Origin: F23-B02 sp963633225
Lineage (GTDB): Bacteria > Bacillota > Clostridia > Oscillospirales > Oscillospiraceae
Assembly (NCBI GenBank): GCA_963633225.1
Contig: CAVGXR010000042.1
Location: 65,078-129,077, forward strand
Length of the DNA: 64,000 nucleotides
Direction of reading: 5' to 3'
Under the pieces are notes generated by a model. That model was not told the DNA's origin. It ran no database searches and worked only from the letters and a program-made list of their open reading frames with translations. Shown here piece by piece: positions 1 to 7,239 of the stretch. The position numbers and the translations under genes are program-made. Within the stretch, counting starts at the first letter, position 1. Each line of letters opens with the position of its first letter.

Positions 1-1
1 T

Positions 2-256
2 CTTTTGCTGAATAAAGGTCCAGATGTCAAGGTTCAGATAATCATGCTGACCTCGTCAAGGGTCGATTTCCGCAACGAGATCGTCTCCTGCGGCATAAAT
101 CAGGCAAAATATCAGCTTGTACTTGATGTAACGATAGACATAGATATCCTTATCCCGTGGGGAACGGAGAGCGCATCGACCATGACAGAGGTTATCATCG
201 CAGATACCGTTATCGTCGGTAAGGTGCCAGACACATATATGAACATGGAGAACTGA
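2..256 (+). CDS. yunB: Sporulation protein YunB, C-terminal part (cut by window edge)
   Basis: Only the last 84 residues are in the window; the frame is open to the left edge. The visible part matches what I know of the YunB C-terminus: a segment about a protein that is 'INQ...' dependent (SCGINQAKYQLVLDV), followed by the ending VIVGKVPDTYMN, which is typical of this family. YunB is a spore-formation protein of the mother cell in Bacillus and Clostridia, with unknown biochemistry. The stop codon is two bases before the ligA start, so the two genes are probably co-transcribed. The family call is from recall of the C-terminal pattern and could be checked once the N-terminal membrane anchor is seen. 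Confidence 0.8.
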   Translation, partial: LLLNKGPDVKVQIIMLTSSRVDFRNEIVSCGINQAKYQLVLDVTIDIDILIPWGTESASTMTEVIIADTVIVGKVPDTYMNMEN

Positions 257-258
257 GT

Positions 259-2235
259 ATGGACGCTAAAAAAGAGATAGAAAAGCTCAGAGAAGAAATC
301 GAATATCACAACAGACTGTATTACGTTGACGACGCGCCGGTAATATCGGACTACGACTATGACATGCTCATGGTAAGGCTCATAAAGCTCGAAGAGGAGC
401 ATCCCGAGCTCATAACGCCCACGTCTCCGACGCAGAGGGTGGGCGGAAAGGCTTTGTCGCAGTTTACGCCCGTGAAGCATCAGGTGCCCCTTGAAAGCCT
501 GAGCGACGTGTTCTCATTTGATGAGCTGAGAGCCTTTGGCGAGCGTATGGATCAGGCGCTCGGCAGCGACAGAGCGTTTTGCGTAGAGCCTAAGATAGAC
601 GGACTGTCTATGTCCTTAGAGTATGAAAACGGGTATTTTGTGCGCGGTGCAACTCGTGGCGACGGTCTTACCGGCGAGGATGTCACCGAAAATCTGCGCA
701 CTGTCAGAAGCCTGCCTATGCATATTCTTGACGCTCCGGCGCATCTCATAGTCCGCGGCGAGGTATATATGTCCAAGGCTGTGTTCAGTGAGCTCAACGC
801 CGAAAGGGAGATAAACGGCGAGGCGCTGCTTGCCAATCCGCGCAATGCCGCAGCGGGCTCGATCCGACAGCTCGACCCAAAGGTCGCAGCCTCACGCAAG
901 CTCGATATCGTGTGCTTCAACATGCAGTATACAGACGGTGAGCCCTATGAAACACACTCTGACACTCTCGATGCCATGAAGCATATGGGCTTTCCCGTTG
1001 TGCCGTACAAGCTGTGTGCCACGATAGGCGAATGCTGCGAGCGTATTGATCAGATAGGTCTTTCACGCGGCGAGTTTGCCTATGATATCGACGGCGCAGT
1101 CATAAAAATAAACTCCCTTTCGCAGCGTAAAATGCTTGGCAGCACGGCAAAATTCCCGCGCTGGGCAGTCGCATACAAGTATCCGCCCGAGAAAAAGGAA
1201 AGCCGCGTAGTCGATATCGCAGTTCAGGTCGGAAGAACTGGTGTTTTGACACCGAAAGCCGTCATTGAACCCGTGCGCCTTGCCGGAACGACGGTCAGCA
1301 ATGCTACGCTTCACAATCAGGACAACATAGACAGGCTTGATATTCGCATAGGCGATACGGTGCTCGTCCAAAAGGCGGGGGAGATAATCCCCGAGGTGTT
1401 GTCGGTCAATAAGGATAAGCGGCCGGAGAACACAGTTCCGTTTAAAATGCCCGAGTTCTGCCCCGAGTGCGGTGCGCCGGTCGTGCGTGACCCTGACGGT
1501 GCTGCGCTGCGGTGCACAAGCCCCGAGTGTCCGGCGCAGAGGCTTAGAAATCTTGCGCATTTTGCCTCACGCGAGGCTATGGATATAGAAGGGCTCGGCA
1601 TTTCCGTGTGCCAGTCGCTCATAAACAGCGGGCTTGTCGGCAGCCCCGCAGAGCTATATTCGCTCGACGCGCAGTCCGTTGCCGGGCTTGAGCGCATGGG
1701 CACAAAATCTGCCGAAAATCTCATCGGAGCAATTGAAAAAAGCAAAAACGCCGGTCTTGCAAGGCTGCTTTGCGCCTTCGGCATAAGGCAGGTGGGGCAG
1801 AAGGCTGCAAAAACGCTGGCAGTGCATTTCGGCACACTCGATAAGCTGATGCAGGCAACGCAGGAGGAGCTGACAAATGTCCCCGATATCGGAGCGATAA
1901 CGGCAGACTTCATAATCGAATGGTTCTCGCTTCCGCAGTCTCAGCATCAGATAAAGCTGCTGCGCGAAGCAGGTGTGTCGTTTGAGAGCGTCGATACTGT
2001 GAAGGATACCCGCTTTGCCGGTATGACATTTGTCCTTACCGGCGAGCTGAGCGGCTATAAGCGCGATGAAGCAGCTGCCATAATAGAAAGCTACGGCGGA
2101 AAAGCGTCGTCCTCGGTTTCAAAGAAAACCAGCTATGTCCTCGCCGGCGAAAATGCCGGCAGCAAGCTAAAAAAAGCAACAGACCTCGGAATAAATATAA
2201 TAAACGAGGAGCAATTCAACGAGATGATAAAATAG
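259..2235 (+). CDS. ligA: NAD-dependent DNA ligase LigA
   Basis: 658 residues, the usual LigA length. It seals nicks in duplex DNA using NAD+ in replication and repair. The adenylated lysine is K112 in the KIDG motif, preceded by the Ia-type N-terminal domain (YYVDD, DYDYD). A four-cysteine zinc finger (CPECG ... CTSPECPAQ) lies near residues 400-425, then helix-hairpin-helix repeats, and a BRCT domain from about residue 585 to the end (GMTFVLTGEL, YGGKASSSVSKKT). The ATG at 259 follows the yunB stop by two bases; its ribosome site (GGAG near 247) is inside the end of yunB, so translation is probably coupled. A terminator hairpin follows directly. Confidence 0.98.
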   Translation: MDAKKEIEKLREEIEYHNRLYYVDDAPVISDYDYDMLMVRLIKLEEEHPELITPTSPTQRVGGKALSQFTPVKHQVPLESLSDVFSFDELRAFGERMDQALGSDRAFCVEPKIDGLSMSLEYENGYFVRGATRGDGLTGEDVTENLRTVRSLPMHILDAPAHLIVRGEVYMSKAVFSELNAEREINGEALLANPRNAAAGSIRQLDPKVAASRKLDIVCFNMQYTDGEPYETHSDTLDAMKHMGFPVVPYKLCATIGECCERIDQIGLSRGEFAYDIDGAVIKINSLSQRKMLGSTAKFPRWAVAYKYPPEKKESRVVDIAVQVGRTGVLTPKAVIEPVRLAGTTVSNATLHNQDNIDRLDIRIGDTVLVQKAGEIIPEVLSVNKDKRPENTVPFKMPEFCPECGAPVVRDPDGAALRCTSPECPAQRLRNLAHFASREAMDIEGLGISVCQSLINSGLVGSPAELYSLDAQSVAGLERMGTKSAENLIGAIEKSKNAGLARLLCAFGIRQVGQKAAKTLAVHFGTLDKLMQATQEELTNVPDIGAITADFIIEWFSLPQSQHQIKLLREAGVSFESVDTVKDTRFAGMTFVLTGELSGYKRDEAAAIIESYGGKASSSVSKKTSYVLAGENAGSKLKKATDLGINIINEEQFNEMIK

Positions 2236-2236
2236 T

Positions 2237-2273
2237 TGTAAGAGCCGGCCTGAGGATCGGCTCTTACAGTTTT
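2237..2273 (+). terminator. Rho-independent terminator after ligA
   Basis: An 11-bp perfect stem (TGTAAGAGCCG at 2237-2247 with its complement at 2258-2268) with a 10-base loop, followed by GTTTT. It starts two bases after the ligA stop codon. Confidence 0.8.
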
Positions 2274-2301
2274 CACATCCGTGTGCGTTCGGCAATATAA
2301 T
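2273..2301 (+). promoter_or_regulatory. Possible SigE-type promoter of cotJ
   Basis: TCACATC (2273-2279), 14-base spacer, AATATAAT (2294-2301). Compared with the Bacillus SigE consensus KMATATT-N14-CATACAHT this matches 5 of 7 and 6 of 8 positions. The cotJ operon is SigE-dependent in B. subtilis. The -10 also resembles a vegetative box, so the sigma assignment is inference. Confidence 0.4.
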
Positions 2302-2325
2302 AAGCTTGCAAAGGAGGACTGCACG

Positions 2326-2772
2326 ATGGATGAAAACAACAAAACCTGCGGCTGCAAGGAGGGCACGCTTTCTGCGTGTGCACCGCTTGCAATGGCCTAT
2401 GTGCCGATGCAGCAGTCGGCAAAGCCCATGTATAATAAGTCCGAGGCACTCAGCCGCGGAACGCTTTTTCCCGGACTCGACCTGCCGTTTATGAATATGG
2501 TCAACGCCGGAGATATTACCGGCACTCCATTAGGCGAGCTGATGGCGCTCGATTTTGTCGCCCACGAGCTTTCGCTGTACCTTGATACGCACTCTGACGA
2601 CGAGGAAGCGTTTGAATTATATAAAAGCGTAGTTTCACTGGCCGATACAGCAAGAGAAAAATATGTAAAGCTATACGGGCCGCTGACCCACGCCGATCTC
2701 GGCAAGGCTCAGAGCTACACATGGCTCAAGAACCCGTGGCCTTGGGATTACAGCGTGAAGATGGAGGGCTGA
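2326..2772 (+). CDS. Spore coat protein, CotJA-CotJB fusion
   Basis: 148 residues. Residues about 15-58 look like CotJA (APLAMAYVPMQ, then SRGTLFPGLDLPF) and residues about 62-148 look like CotJB (ALDFVAHELSLYLDTHSDDEEAF, YGPLTHADL, ending NPWPWDY). In B. subtilis these are two separate small proteins made with the CotJC catalase-like protein and are needed for its assembly into the inner coat. Here there is one frame with no stop or restart between the halves. The start is set by a strong AAAGGAGG at 2310-2317, eight bases before ATG 2326; an upstream in-frame ATG at 2281 has no such site. cotJC follows two bases after the stop. Confidence 0.85.
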   Translation: MDENNKTCGCKEGTLSACAPLAMAYVPMQQSAKPMYNKSEALSRGTLFPGLDLPFMNMVNAGDITGTPLGELMALDFVAHELSLYLDTHSDDEEAFELYKSVVSLADTAREKYVKLYGPLTHADLGKAQSYTWLKNPWPWDYSVKMEG

Positions 2773-2774
2773 GT

Positions 2775-3368
2775 ATGTTTATTTATCAGAAAAAGCTGCA
2801 ATATCCCGTAAAGATAGCGAATCCAAACCCTGCGCTTGCGAAATTCATCATCACTCAGTACGGCGGCCCCGACGGTGAGCTCGGAGCGTCGCTGAGGTAT
2901 CTGAGCCAGCGCTACAGTATGCCGTATCCCGAGCTCAAGGGCTTGCTTACCGATATAGGAACCGAGGAGCTCGGACATCTTGAAATGATTGCAACGATCG
3001 TGCATCAGCTAACACGGAAAATGACGCCGGAGGAGATCAAAAAGGGCGGCTTTGAGGCTTATTTTGTGGATCACACAGCCGGAGTTTACCCTCAGTTTGC
3101 CTCAGGAACGCCGTGGACTGCGGCCACGATGCAGGTAACAGGCGATGTTATAAGCGACCTGAGCGAGGATATGGCTGCAGAGCAGAAGGCGCGCACAACA
3201 TATGACAACATTCTGCGGCTCTCCGACGATCCCGACGTTAACGACGTTATAAAATTCCTGCGTGAGCGCGAGGTCGTACACTATCAGCGCTTCGGCGAGG
3301 GGCTCAGAAATGCTGTTGAAAAGCTCGATTCAAAGAACTTTTATGCCGTAAACCCTGCCTTTGGCTGA
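2775..3368 (+). CDS. cotJC: Spore coat protein CotJC, manganese-catalase family
   Basis: 197 residues, matching CotJC length. It belongs to the ferritin-like manganese catalase family found in spore coats. Metal-ligand type residues are visible: E-E-x-x-H in the TEELGHLEM stretch near residue 60, and the later EREVVHYQRF near residue 165. The ATG at 2775 is two bases after the cotJA-cotJB stop and its GGAGG lies in the end of the preceding gene (2764-2768), so the two are translated together. The C-terminus is followed by a hairpin shared with the converging symporter gene. Confidence 0.93.
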   Translation: MFIYQKKLQYPVKIANPNPALAKFIITQYGGPDGELGASLRYLSQRYSMPYPELKGLLTDIGTEELGHLEMIATIVHQLTRKMTPEEIKKGGFEAYFVDHTAGVYPQFASGTPWTAATMQVTGDVISDLSEDMAAEQKARTTYDNILRLSDDPDVNDVIKFLREREVVHYQRFGEGLRNAVEKLDSKNFYAVNPAFG

Positions 3369-3370
3369 TG

Positions 3371-3399
3371 AAAAAATCCCCCATCGTAAGATGGGGGAT
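3371..3399. terminator. Shared terminator between cotJC and symporter gene
   Basis: ATCCCCCATC (3376-3385) and GATGGGGGAT (3390-3399) form a 10-bp stem with a GTAA loop. Six A residues at 3371-3376 give a U-tract on the minus strand, so it is a canonical terminator for the minus-strand gene ending at 3425 and a weaker one for cotJC. Confidence 0.85.
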
Positions 3400-3424
3400 A
3401 AAGTTTATATTGAGCTTATTACGC

Positions 3425-4669
3425 TTATTTTGCTGCCTTTGCAGCCTTCTTCTCGCGCTCGACTCTGGAGATCCACATTGCTGCGGTAGCGTCGCCGGTG
3501 ATGTTGAGCGTTGTACGGCCCATGTCGAAGAGCTTATCGACACCTGCAACGATCGCAATGCCTTCAACAGGCAGACCGACGGACAGAAGGACCATGGAGA
3601 GCATTATCATGCCTGCGCCGGAGATACCCGCAGTACCTACGGAGGCGAGAGTTGCGGTGAGAACGATCATTGCCATCTGGCCGAGAGTGAGGTCAACGCC
3701 GTAGCAGCAGGCAATAAACACGGCGCAGACTGCCTGATAGATAGCAGTACCGTCCATGTTGATCGTTGCGCCCAGAGGCAGAACGAAGGAGCTGATCTCG
3801 GGCTCTGCACCCATGTTGTTGCAGCACTCTATATTAACAGGGAGCGTTGCATTCGACGAGGTGGTGGTGAATGCCGTGAGCATTGCCGGAGCAAGACCCT
3901 TGAAGAAGGCAATGGGGCTCATGCGGGACAGGAACTTGATGCTGATACCGTATACGATAAGTACATGCAGGATGTAGCCGATGTAGGCAACGCCGATGAC
4001 AAGTGCCAGAGATCCCACGACCTTCGCACCGTTTACTGCGACAACGTCAGCCATAAGGCAGAATACGCCGATCGGGGTGAGGTTGATGATCATCATGAGG
4101 ATCTTCATTGTGACTTCGTTCATGCAGTTTACAAAGTCGCCGATCTTCTTGCCCTTTTCGCCGGCAGCGAGGATGCCTGCACCGAAGAATATCGAAATTA
4201 CGATAACGGGAAGCATATCCATATTGACCATGGGCTTGAGAAGGTTATCGGGGAAGATGCCCACAATAACGTCCATGACCTTGGGAGTTTCGTTGGCCGT
4301 GTACTCAAGAGAGTCGGTAACGCTCGAATCGAGAACAGGGAAGTAGCCCTTGAAGAGGTTGACGACAACAAGACCGATGACGACTGCAATCGCGGTCGTG
4401 CACATGTAGTAAATGAAGGTTCTTGCACCGATGCTGCCGACGCGCTTGAGGTCGTTGAGCGAAACGACACCGTCACAGATCGAGAACAGAACGACGGGAA
4501 CGACCATGAACTTGAGCAGGTTTATGTATATCGTTCCGAAGGGCTTGAGATACTCGGTCGTAAATGTGCTCTCCGGCGCTGCCAGAAGGAACACGAAGCC
4601 GAGTGCGATACCGGCAAACATTGCTATAATGATCCAGCCGGCTAAATTGATTTTACTTTTTTTCTGCAT
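3425..4669 (-). CDS. Dicarboxylate/amino acid:cation symporter (DAACS family)
   Basis: 414 residues, eight or so transmembrane segments with two re-entrant loops as in GltP/GltT/DctA transporters. Family motifs are present: the serine-rich TTTSSNATLPV near residue 270, NMDGTAIY near residue 305 and the GISGAG loop near residue 345. It should import an acidic amino acid or dicarboxylate with Na+ or H+; which substrate cannot be told from the motifs alone. The start is placed at the ATG with complement 4667-4669 because GGAGGG (complement of 4676-4681) sits six bases upstream; an upstream extension of 14 codons lacks a ribosome site. Single-gene unit ending at the shared hairpin. Confidence 0.93.
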   Translation of the reverse strand: MQKKSKINLAGWIIIAMFAGIALGFVFLLAAPESTFTTEYLKPFGTIYINLLKFMVVPVVLFSICDGVVSLNDLKRVGSIGARTFIYYMCTTAIAVVIGLVVVNLFKGYFPVLDSSVTDSLEYTANETPKVMDVIVGIFPDNLLKPMVNMDMLPVIVISIFFGAGILAAGEKGKKIGDFVNCMNEVTMKILMMIINLTPIGVFCLMADVVAVNGAKVVGSLALVIGVAYIGYILHVLIVYGISIKFLSRMSPIAFFKGLAPAMLTAFTTTSSNATLPVNIECCNNMGAEPEISSFVLPLGATINMDGTAIYQAVCAVFIACCYGVDLTLGQMAMIVLTATLASVGTAGISGAGMIMLSMVLLSVGLPVEGIAIVAGVDKLFDMGRTTLNITGDATAAMWISRVEREKKAAKAAK

Positions 4670-4790
4670 TTCTATCCCTCCAAAAAATAATACAAGCATA
4701 TTACCACACAATATTCTGCTTGGCTATAGCTTCAGCGAATCTTAACGAAAACTTTATGTCGCTTTGCACAAGCTCTGCCTAAATTTATTA

Positions 4791-4835
4791 AAAAATCAGC
4801 TGTTGTTTTAGCTAATTTAGCTAAAACAACAGCTG
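4791..4835 (-). terminator. Terminator of PPi-phosphofructokinase gene
   Basis: A perfect 19-bp inverted repeat (4797-4815 and 4817-4835) with a single central base, followed on the minus strand by a six-base U-tract (4791-4796 plus). It lies 21 bases past the pfp stop. The stem is unusually long and nearly loop-less; RNA folding would need some end pairs open. Confidence 0.85.
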
Positions 4836-4856
4836 CAAAACAGAACAAGATGTTTT

Positions 4857-6143
4857 TTACTCGACCGTTACTTCATCCTTTGACTTTGCCATTACCTTTT
4901 TAAGACGTGCGTAGCGGGGGAGGGAATTGCTTCTTGTGATCTTCGGTTCGCCCTGAATAAGCGGGAGAACATAATTTATAAATTCGTTTGTGACATAATT
5001 GCCGTCCTCTGTTATCCACTCGAGAGGAACCTTCTTTTCGAAGTTTGCAACACTGTTGAGCGAAAGCAGAACGGGCTTGCAGGAATACAGCCCCTCGCTG
5101 TCATCACGCTCAAAGGCTACCATCTGGCCTGTTGCGCCGGCAACGGCAGACTCTACTGCAAATTTGCCGGCATTAAAGGCTTCCTCAACGTCCACGGCGG
5201 AGGCAATATGCGCCGCGCTGCGCTGGAGAAGGCTCAGCTCGATGCCGCGAACCTTTTTGAGGTTAAGGCGCTCTTTCAGATAATTTGCAAGCTTTACTGC
5301 CAGACCGCCGAGCTGCGCGTGGCCAAAGCCGTCTGTTCCGGATACCTTTGCCTCGGATACGAACGAGCCGTCGGCATAATGAAGTCCTTCGGAAACAGCG
5401 ACAAGCACATTGCGCTTCTGCTTTCTGATCTTGGCAACATCATCTGCAAAACGGTCGAGGTCAAAATCACGCTCCGGCAGGTATATAAGATCGGGACCGC
5501 AGCCGTTGCCGTATTCCGTTGCAAGTGCAGCCGATGCCGTGAGCCAGCCGGCGTGACGACCCATTATCTCGACGACCGTCACCATATCGGTGTCGTATGC
5601 GTCGGTATCCTTGCCGATCTCCATGCAGGAGGTAGCGATAAATTTTGCTGCACTGCCGAAGCCGGGGCAGTGATCGGTGCCGAACAGGTCGTTGTCGATG
5701 GTCTTGGGGACACCCATGACGCGGCAGTCATAGCCGACCTTTTCCATGTATCTGCTTATCTTGTTGCAGGTATCCATGGAATCGTTGCCGCCGTTATAGA
5801 AAAAGTACCTTACATCGTATTTCTTGAATATCTCAAGTATCCTTTTGTAATCCGTATCATCGACCTCGGGGTCTGCCATCTTGTACCGGCAGGATCCCAG
5901 CTCCGATGACGGTGTGTTGAGAAGGAGCTTGAGCTCATAATCCTCCTCCTCGCCCATATCGTAGAGCTCGTCCTTAAGTACGCCCTGAATGCCGTAGGCT
6001 GCACCGTAGACATTTGTTATAACGTCGCTGTCGAGTGCAGTCCTGATCACTCCGTACGCGCTTGCGTTGATAACTGCCGTCGGGCCGCCCGACTGACCGA
6101 ATATACAGGCACCAACCAGTGCGGAATCAAAAAACTTGTCCAA
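4857..6143 (-). CDS. pfp: Pyrophosphate-dependent 6-phosphofructokinase
   Basis: 428 residues. It phosphorylates fructose 6-phosphate with pyrophosphate (reversible) in glycolysis. The phosphate-donor loop reads GGNDS at residues 118-122, where ATP enzymes have GGDGT/S; the Asp in place of the second Gly is the known mark of PPi use. PKTIDND follows at 146-152, also the PPi-type form. The nucleotide loop GQSGGPTAVIN is at 16-26. The start codon is TTG (complement 6141-6143): GGAGG (complement 6151-6155) is seven bases upstream and no ATG lies between it and the GQSGG motif. Divergent from the aldolase gene, which uses the product after isomer step; the pair forms a glycolytic locus. Confidence 0.95.
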   Translation of the reverse strand: MDKFFDSALVGACIFGQSGGPTAVINASAYGVIRTALDSDVITNVYGAAYGIQGVLKDELYDMGEEEDYELKLLLNTPSSELGSCRYKMADPEVDDTDYKRILEIFKKYDVRYFFYNGGNDSMDTCNKISRYMEKVGYDCRVMGVPKTIDNDLFGTDHCPGFGSAAKFIATSCMEIGKDTDAYDTDMVTVVEIMGRHAGWLTASAALATEYGNGCGPDLIYLPERDFDLDRFADDVAKIRKQKRNVLVAVSEGLHYADGSFVSEAKVSGTDGFGHAQLGGLAVKLANYLKERLNLKKVRGIELSLLQRSAAHIASAVDVEEAFNAGKFAVESAVAGATGQMVAFERDDSEGLYSCKPVLLSLNSVANFEKKVPLEWITEDGNYVTNEFINYVLPLIQGEPKITRSNSLPRYARLKKVMAKSKDEVTVE

Positions 6144-6170
6144 AACTTTGCCTCCATTATATAATGATTA

Positions 6171-6199
6171 TTGATTATAACATGGTTTTGGTTTATAAT
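6171..6199 (+). promoter_or_regulatory. Vegetative promoter of fba
   Basis: TTGATT (6171-6176), 17-base spacer, TATAAT (6194-6199). The -10 is a perfect consensus and the spacing is optimal. It sits in the 124-base AT-rich gap between pfp and fba. Confidence 0.8.
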
Positions 6200-6267
6200 A
6201 AATATGATTTTTAAAAGTTATTTAAAAATTGTACAATTTCACTATTTTTCTGACAGGAGGAAATATT

Positions 6268-7203
6268 ATGCCACTCGTAACAACAAGTGAAATGTTTGAA
6301 AAGGCCTATAAGGGCGGATATGCTGTCGGTGCATTCAACGTGAACAACATGGAGATCGTACAGGGTATCACCGAAGCCGCGGCGGATCTCAAGGCTCCGC
6401 TTATTCTTCAGGTATCCAAGGGTGCACGCGCATATGCAAACCACACCTATCTTATAAAGCTCGTTGAGGCGGCAGTCGAAGAGACCGGGCTGCCCATAGC
6501 GCTTCACCTTGACCATGGCGACAGCTTTGAGCTCTGCAAGTCCTGCATAGACGGCGGCTTCACCTCGGTTATGATAGACGCATCCTCAAAATCCTTTGAC
6601 GACAATATTGCACTTACCCGTCAGGTAGTTGAATACGCACACGATCACGGCGTTGTCGTCGAGGCTGAGCTCGGTACGCTTGCCGGCATAGAGGACGAGG
6701 TTAACGTAAAGGCTGAGGATTCTTCCTACACACGTCCCGAGGACGTTCAGGAATTTGTCGAGCGTACAGGCTGCGACTCGCTGGCAATAGCCATCGGTAC
6801 ATCGCACGGTGCTTATAAGTTCAAGCCCGGCACCAAGCCCCAGCTGAGATTTGATATTCTCGAGGATGTCGAGCGCCGTCTGCCCGGCTTCCCGATAGTT
6901 CTGCACGGCTCATCGTCCGTCCCTCAGGAGTTTGTAAAGCTCATAAACGAAAACGGCGGCAATATGCCCGGTGCCATCGGTGTTCCCGAAGATCAGCTCC
7001 GCAAGGCTGCATCCATGGCAGTCTGCAAGATAAACATCGACTCCGACCTTCGTCTTGCAATGACAGCGACCATCCGCAAGTATTTCAACGATCATCCCGA
7101 TCACTTTGACCCCAGACAGTATCTCAAGCCCGCAAGAGCCGCGATAAAGGATATGGTAGCTCACAAGATCACCGACGTTCTCGGCTGCGACGGCAAGGCT
7201 TAA
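6268..7203 (+). CDS. fba: Class II fructose-bisphosphate aldolase
   Basis: 311 residues. It cleaves fructose 1,6-bisphosphate to dihydroxyacetone phosphate and glyceraldehyde 3-phosphate. Class II features are visible: LHLDHGD at 79-85 with the catalytic Asp and a zinc His, the EAELGTLAG zinc-Glu segment near residue 135, HGAYKF near 180, and LHGSSSVP near 212 for phosphate and zinc. The start ATG 6268 follows GGAGG (6256-6260) with good spacing. It has a consensus promoter in the gap to the divergent pfp gene. Frequent C- and G-ending codons suggest strong expression. Confidence 0.97.
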   Translation: MPLVTTSEMFEKAYKGGYAVGAFNVNNMEIVQGITEAAADLKAPLILQVSKGARAYANHTYLIKLVEAAVEETGLPIALHLDHGDSFELCKSCIDGGFTSVMIDASSKSFDDNIALTRQVVEYAHDHGVVVEAELGTLAGIEDEVNVKAEDSSYTRPEDVQEFVERTGCDSLAIAIGTSHGAYKFKPGTKPQLRFDILEDVERRLPGFPIVLHGSSSVPQEFVKLINENGGNMPGAIGVPEDQLRKAASMAVCKINIDSDLRLAMTATIRKYFNDHPDHFDPRQYLKPARAAIKDMVAHKITDVLGCDGKA

Positions 7204-7239
7204 TACCCAGCTTTTTAAACTCAGCAGGGAGGTGCTGCA

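Noticed and set aside
3368..4645. 425-codon plus-strand frame opposite the symporter gene
   Set aside because: His/Asp/Glu-rich composition is the complement of a hydrophobic membrane protein, not a real gene.
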